Positions 58,220-64,000 of a stretch of DNA of 64,000 nucleotides are shown here, piece by piece. Both the position numbers and the translations under genes were made by a program. The notes beneath the pieces were generated by a model that did no database searches, was not told the origin of the DNA, and was given only the letters and a program-made list of their open reading frames with translations. The stretch lies in the NCBI GenBank assembly GCA_025200525.1, contig CM045762.1, positions 91,578,717 through 91,642,716 on the forward strand, given 5' to 3'. Within the stretch, counting starts at the first letter, position 1; each line of letters starts with the position of its first letter. Source of the stretch: Camellia lanceoleosa. Lineage: Eukaryota > Streptophyta > Magnoliopsida > Ericales > Theaceae.

Positions 58220-58565
58220 CAAACATGTCTTACGTGAGAGGAGGAAAGATGGTGCGAACACCAGGCGCACCAAATGTTTTTAACTGAGTAAATCAACAGC
58301 CTAACGTGTCTCATGCGAAAGAAGGAAAGATGGTATGAACACCAGGCGCAACTGATGTTTTTAACCAAGTAAATCAACAACCTAACGTGTCTTATGCGAA
58401 AGGAGGAAAAATGGTGTGAACATCAGGCGCACCTGATGTTTTTAACCGAGTAGATCAACAACCTAACGTGTTTCATGCGAAAAGAGAAAAGATGGTGTGA
58501 ACACGAAGCGCACCTAATGTTTTTTAACCAAGTAAATCAACAGCCTAACGTGTCTCACGCGAAAG
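58220..58565. repeat. Tandem array, 81-bp unit, four copies (element F)
   Basis: Unit includes GTGTCTCATGCGAAAG, GGTGTGAACACCAGGCGCA and TTTTTAACCAAGTAAATCAA. Confidence 0.85.
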
Positions 58566-58567
58566 TA

Positions 58568-59015
58568 GAAAATGGTGAACAAATCCAAACGCATCTCAAG
58601 CGAAATGAGAAATGTGAACTTGAGATCTAAACGCATCTCACGCAAGAGGAAAAATGGTGAACAAATCTGAACGCATCTCACGCGAGAGGAGAAATAGTGA
58701 ACAAATCCAAACGCGTCTCATGCGAGAGAAGAAATAGTGAACAAATCCAAACGTATCTCACGCGAGAGGAGAAAGAGTAAATGAATCCAAACAAGTCTCA
58801 TGCGAGAGGAGAAATAGTGACCGAATCCAAACGGGTCTCATGCGAGAGGAGAAATATTGAATGAATCCAAACATGTCTCCTGCGAGAAGAGAAACAGTGA
58901 ATGAATCCAAACGCGTCTCATGCGAGAGGAGAAATAGTTAACGAATCCAATGCGTCTCACGCGAGAGGACAAATAGTGAACAAATCCAAACGCGTCTCAT
59001 GCGAGAGGAGAAATG
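58568..59015. repeat. Tandem array, ~40-bp unit, about 11 copies (element F)
   Basis: Unit AACAAATCCAAACGCGTCTC followed by ATGCGAGAGGAGAAATAGTG. TCTC and GAGA flank ATGC, a small inverted repeat kept in most units. It shares the GTCTCATGCGA core with the neighbouring 81-bp array. Confidence 0.85.
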
Positions 59016-62000
59016 GTGGTATAACCAACAGATGTACCTAACCATATTTCTTATGGGAGGGGAAAGATTTTAACTTGGTAAACGTCAAATCTTAACACGT
59101 TTCAAGTGAAAGGAACAAAGGTGGTGTAACCAACAAGCGTTCCTAACTGTATCTCATACGGAGAGGGGGAGGTTTTAACCTAGTGTAACAAGCCCGCGGG
59201 GGGCCTCATATGTGGTAACAGTTCGGACTCAATTTGTTATGGTTCTTAATCTTGAACCAAAGAGTCCAAATCCGGCAAATCGTTTTGAGAAAAAACAGAT
59301 TTTTGAAAGAAGTGCAAAACATGGACTGCTTTGCCAGATACAGAGTCACCACCTAAATATTTTTTAATGGGGGAATTTAGGAAACCCTGACTCGGTGCCA
59401 AAGGCCACGTGTCCGTCATCACCAAAGTTGACTCGGCTCGGAAACTTGGGTACGATTGGGTCAGGTCAGCAATGAGCACCCCCTCTCGCCTGATCCGAAG
59501 ATCGCCCTCTACTAACCATAATGCGTTCTTATTCTGATTTAATTAGCTAGAATTACTATGTGATGCGCACAACACAAAAGTATAGACTAGATCGCCTAAT
59601 TTGAAATGAAGCATCGCATATCCGTTTGTTTGGAAAATGTTTGAAATTTGCTACTCGCAGGTAGGCTAAAACACGGATTTCAATGAATTATCCCAATTCA
59701 AGTAATCCAACCTTCACCCACAGGCATTCAGGCAGTTATATCAACTAAGCATTTAGCCACATAGTAAGCATGCTGTCATGTTAACATTCACACTCGTGCG
59801 AGATGCTAAAGCATAAATACTTACATCGTACTCCGCGCCAAAACAACGAAACCAGTTAGCAAAACATGCATGACCCTAGTTCATGTTAAGTGGCTAATGT
59901 ATCACATACAGAATGCAACTAAGTAGGCTCGTCTACTAATGACATGGCATGGCACTTACTTCGAAACATTCTTTCAAAGACGTATTCAAGAAAGTGTATT
60001 GAAAATTGCAATGCAGTTTGAATGATGAACTGAGCCTTCAGTCCATGCAAGAAAAATGGATGATGCACTCATGCAAACATATGGTATGCTAAACAAAACG
60101 TGTCCCTAAAACTAACCAACATAAGCAGGTAAATAAAAGGGAGAAAGAAAGGGGGTTGGAGGACATACACACACCCACGCATCCTTATTACAACATTATG
60201 CCCTCACAGGGAGAGTCCGAATAAAAGAGTCCGAATGTCCAAAATAGGTACAGTCCAAAGAAAAATAAACAACTAACTAATCTAAGCTAATTACTTATTA
60301 CATCACAAACTAATTTAATTAACCATCTAAGCTAATTAAATAATTACAAAAACAAATGAGCCAATTAACAAATTAACTAATTTCAACTGAGCATGCATCT
60401 AGCTAGCTACTCAAGCTAATTAATCTAAGTTATTACATAATTAGAAAGCTTAGGACACGAGGGATGCACATGCTTGCTTCGGTTCCTCGCCTTGGAATGC
60501 CTTCCATTTGCTCTTTGGAGGCTCTATTTGCAGGGTGTCTTCCAGTGCTTGTTGCTGAGGCTTACCAAAACACTGCAGGGGAAGCTACCAGTGCCGCCAT
60601 GAGAGAAATCGCCACCAAGGATGGCCCACTGCCGGCCATCAATGGCAAGCTGTCGGCCACTGGTGTGCTGTGACACCAAGCTGCAACAAAGCACAAAATA
60701 GAGGAGAGAGAGGGTCTCCCAAGGGCATGTACGCACCATGGCACTCCAAATCACCTCAAAGCATCAAGGGAGTGGCCAAGTCGGATCCACGACCATCAAT
60801 CAGGCATCCCGATGCATGATGGCCAAAGATCCAACTTGTGCAAATCAATATGAAAATGAATGCACAAATAAAGCAAGTAAAGCCTAGAACTCTATCATGA
60901 ATCATCAAGAGCTTTGGCGACCGAGAATTGAGACACGTTCCATCACTTGAAGTATGAAACGCCCCTCGTTCCTCGTGCTCGAATTAACACTTAATCCAAG
61001 CAATGCAACACAAAAGCATGGCAAACATGCAACATGACCTAAGTATGCAAACATGCAATCAAAACAAACATGCGACAAGCATATGAGCGTATTGTGAGGC
61101 AACAACCTATGACAAAATGCGATACAAACATATGAACATGCAAGGCATGTAAAGCTAAACAAGTATGTAACAACACACTACATGTAACAAGCATGCGACA
61201 ACATGGTAAAATGGGCTTACACCAAAGTTGGACAACTCTCAACTAGGTCCAAATCAGTAGCCAATAGCAATGAATTAAGCCACCCAAAACACTCAAGCAT
61301 GCAAAATGCGAAAGGTTCATCAAAGGGGGCCTAAAAGGGCAACTCTCGGAAGTGCCTAAGAAGTGACAAATGTGCAAGTGTAACAACACTATATGCACTG
61401 AAATGAGATGACAAATGATGCCAAATCATTTAAACAACACAAGTAAAGTATGCGAAGGTCCTAAGTCATGAAAGCTAGCAAAGAGCAATACAAAGGAGGC
61501 ATGCAATACATGGCATGAACGCATGAGCTAAGCATGGACAAAGCTTAATTAGGCCTAAACAAGGACTTAAACATGCTGGAACGAAGGCTCAAATACCTAG
61601 ACATGCAAGCGTACAAGCTAAGCCTTAAACTAGGCAATAACGCGCGACATTCAAAGACACTTGAAGCATGAATGAAGTGGGAATGTAGCAATGGTACATG
61701 CTCTGAAATGAAGTATTAAATGATGCCAAATCATCTAAATATCTCAAAGATAGCATGCATGAATCACCAGAACACAAAGCTTGCAAGGTCAATTACGCTA
61801 CAGCTATACAAAGCATGCATTATTTGACTATGAAGCATAAAGACACAGCTAAGGCAGTCCCAAAACATGAACATTTCTAGTTCAAGGCATGGCCAAAAAG
61901 TGCTCACATGAAGGGCTAAGGCAACATGCAAGGTTGGCTAGTAAGCATGAGTTGTATGGCATGTATATGAAGTATGTGAAATCTCACCAAACCAGCCAAA

Positions 62001-62310
62001 ATCAGTGAACAAAACATGCCAAAATATGCTAAATAATCATGGAAATGCAGCCAATGCATGCCAAAATGAAGGGCTTCTTTGGAGGGCCACACAAGGGATT
62101 ATTAGGCACATGCAAAATGGACATTCAATAAGGCCAAACCAACTCTGGAAATGGCTCAAAAGGGTCCCAAAACCCACTGAAAAGGGCCTGGAACAAGGCC
62201 TAGAAGCATACAAAATGTGGTCTCTTTGGAAGGCCAAAAAGGGCCACCAAACAAGTCAAGGAGAGAGGGGGTCACCCCCCTCTAGTTTTGGCCTTCAAGA
62301 ACATATCAAG

Positions 62311-62340
62311 GCCACTGAAAATCCACTGGATTTTAGTGGC
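62311..62340. other. Conserved LTR hairpin (element E)
   Basis: GCCACTGAAAAT pairs with ATTTTAGTGGC. The outermost pair is G-C where A and B have A-T, a compensatory change; one base is bulged. Confidence 0.6.
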
Positions 62341-63117
62341 TAATAGGCCAAAACAAGGCCAATGCAAATATTCACATGTATGGCTCTAAACATGAAGAGA
62401 TAAAGCATGCATGGGGGAAGATGACCCCAAACAAAAATGTGACCTTAACCAAACTTGAAGAGGATGTCAAAACAAGGCTTTTTTCAGTTTTTATCAAATC
62501 TCGAAAATAATCACAAGTAGGGCTAATCTATCATGCAAAAATGGCCCTAAAAGAGAGATAAAGCACAAAGGACAGTAGATGGACTCAAACAGAGAAGAAC
62601 CCTTCAACAAAGTTGAAGAGGGGCTCAAAATAAGGCACTTTACAGTTTGGCTTGAAGCCCAGAAGTGCTCACAAATGAGGCTAATATATCATGCAAAAAT
62701 GGCCTACAAAGAGGGATAAAACATGCAAAGGGGGGAGGACGCCTCAAACAAGAAAAAGTCCTGGATCAAACATGTAGAAGAGCTCATAATATGATCTTTT
62801 TTAGTTCAAAACAAAGTCCAAAAATGCTTGCAAGTAAGGCTTATAGATGAAGCAAGAAAGTGCAAGTTTGAGAGAAATAGGCACTTACCCTTGAAGAGCA
62901 GCAAACCAGCAGCTTTTGGTTCAAAAGTTTGAGCTTCCAACCTCTTCAAATGGCCTCCAAGGTGCTGGAATGGAGGATGGAGGTGTATGTCTAGGTGTTG
63001 TAGTGCAAAAGTGCAAGGAAATCCAACTCTAAAGCCTAAAACACACACAATATAGAGAGAAATAGAGGTTTTTCCCTTTAAAAACTCAGAACCCTGGTGT
63101 AAGGAAAGGGCTCTTCC

Positions 63118-63197
63118 TTATATAGAACAATGCAAAGCCAAAGCTTCTTGAACAAGCTTTTCAAGGCTTCCATCCCTCCATACACGTTTGTGGAGGG
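63118..63197 (-). promoter_or_regulatory. LTR promoter, element E
   Basis: TATATAAG at 63118-63125 (minus) and a degraded palindrome at 63174-63197. The CACGTG core has one change, so the G-box may be lost. Confidence 0.5.
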
Positions 63198-63530
63198 GAG
63201 CAAATGAAAATCCAACTGGCTCAAAAGATCTCGGAAACATTTACCGAGATAGGGGGTGCCGCCATCAAGATGGTTTAATGGCCACACCGATGGCAGGCTT
63301 CATCGATGTGGCAGGGGCAAAGCCATGGTCGGCAGTGCACTAGGAGGGCCACTCTGAAAGGACCAAAACAAGGTCCAAAAATGAGGCAGAAAGGATACAA
63401 GGTCCGGGAAACTCGAATCGGTGACGTTCCCCCGCGACAGTCGAATGCTGGGCGAGCAATCGAACCAGTTGTTGGGTGTACCTACAAGCACAACCAAGCC
63501 TTGAGGACGGTCAAAAATGGGGTGTCTATA

Positions 63531-64000
63531 GTTGCCCCTCTTTGACAGAACTCGGAAGTCACAAAGTGACGTGAGTGAATGTCAAAGCCCAGAGACCACC
63601 CATTTTTGACAAGGCTGAAGACTCAGACAATCAATTAGTATAAGCATGCAGAGATGCGCCCGAAGGCTGGGGCAAAATGCAAATGACATGAAAGATGCAA
63701 GATTTGATAATTGGACTTATACGCTACACGAAGCCGGTTTGTAATTGGACTTATATGCTTTCGCGAAGCCGGTTTGTAATTGGGCTTATACGCTTTCGCA
63801 AAGCCGGTTTGGTAATTGGAATTATACGCTTTCGTGAAGCCGGTTTGTAATCAAAACAATGCAATGTACTAACAAGTACAGATGAGGTGCGAAAGGTAGC
63901 GCGAATGAAATGCATGCCAAATGCAATATGAGATGTAATGCACTAACTCGTGCAGGTAGAGTGCGCAAGATAGCGTGATTGAAATGCATACAAAATGCAA
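63531..64000 (-). mobile_element. Element E 3' UTR (continues beyond window)
   Basis: A polypurine tract (63531-63543) is followed by sequence matching the 3' UTR start of A and B (GTCAAAGCCCAGAGACCACC). Four units of about 36 bp lie at 63705-63852 (GGACTTATACGCTTTCGCGA then AGCCGGTTTGTAATT). The last part holds two ~85-base units around GAAATGCATRCCAAATGCAA. Confidence 0.8.

Larger units (their letters stand above)
54534..59183 (-). mobile_element. Element F: older Tat-family element, 3' LTR and 3' UTR, cut by element E
   Basis: The left LTR is 54534-57295 (TGTAACATGCCCGG to GTGTCTACA), followed by the polypurine tract (57296-57308). LTR sequence around 54600-54900 aligns loosely with A and B LTRs, with many changes, so F is older or from another subfamily. 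Its 3' UTR holds three different tandem arrays. The remainder is beyond element E, outside the window. Confidence 0.8.
59184..63530 (-). repeat. Element E 3' LTR (Tat family)
   Basis: Starts TGTAACAAGCCCGCGGGGGG and ends GGTGTCTATA. It aligns with A and B LTRs throughout (for example 59250-59500). It contains the hairpin (62311-62340), TATA (63118-63125 minus) and a G-box palindrome decayed to CACGTT (63174-63197). The left flank CCTAG (59179-59183) should recur after the partner LTR outside the window. ORFs inside are short and unsupported. Confidence 0.88.

Noticed and set aside
58012..58380. Overlapping Cys-rich frames with repeated MHICMRCT
   Set aside because: They are translations of the 45-bp tandem repeat, not a metal-binding protein.

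Overview
The window is plant nuclear heterochromatin, probably from an angiosperm with a large repeat-rich genome. There is no free-standing host gene, rRNA, tRNA or organellar sequence. Almost every base belongs to nested LTR retrotransposons. The evidence is matching LTR pairs, 5-bp target-site duplications (TSDs), primer-binding sites, polypurine tracts and recognisable gag-pol domains. The species cannot be named from the sequence.

Six copies (A to F) belong to one family of very large Ty3/gypsy elements of the Tat lineage, all with gag-pol on the minus strand. C is the oldest host copy; only part of its plant mobile domain (PMD) gene is visible. Into C went D (right LTR end only, 1-630), B (800-26546, TSD GGATC), A (27498-54375, TSD GTGAT) and F (from 54534). 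E (LTR 59184-63530) went into F. A seventh element, G (33970-42505, TSD TTTCC), is an unrelated plus-strand chromovirus inserted into A, 36 nt upstream of A's PMD start codon.

Element B is the most complete. Read on the minus strand it has a 5' LTR (22279-26546), a tRNA-Arg-like primer site, gag, protease, RT, a degenerate RNase H, an archaeal-type second RNase H and integrase (21209 down to 13862). Beyond integrase lie two genes on the opposite (plus) strand: a six-exon PMD gene (8116-11124) and a two-exon DUF7745-like gene (11923-13208). A tandem-repeat 3' UTR (about 5500-7240) and the 3' LTR (800-5054) follow. Element A keeps the LTRs, leader, parts of gag, the PMD gene and a scrap of the DUF7745-like gene, but has lost protease, RT, RNase H and integrase. 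It is therefore a non-autonomous derivative.

The main point of interest is the antisense, intron-containing cassette. The PMD gene is seen in three elements (A, B, C) with the same exon lengths, GT-AG introns, an acidic C-terminal region and a terminal RKRxR motif. Because these introns are antisense to the genomic RNA they would not be spliced out during retrotransposition. PMD proteins of plants (MAIN, MAIL1) are linked to transposon silencing and expression control, so an element-borne copy could modulate silencing; that role is inference. Other notable structure includes a tandem array whose hairpin stems co-vary, a G-box palindrome and a conserved hairpin in each LTR, GGCC-rich motif clusters next to each transcription unit, and indel clusters that look like consensus errors at methylated sites.

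All coding regions are damaged as read here. Some damage is clearly old (amber stops). Some, especially in G, may be assembly error.
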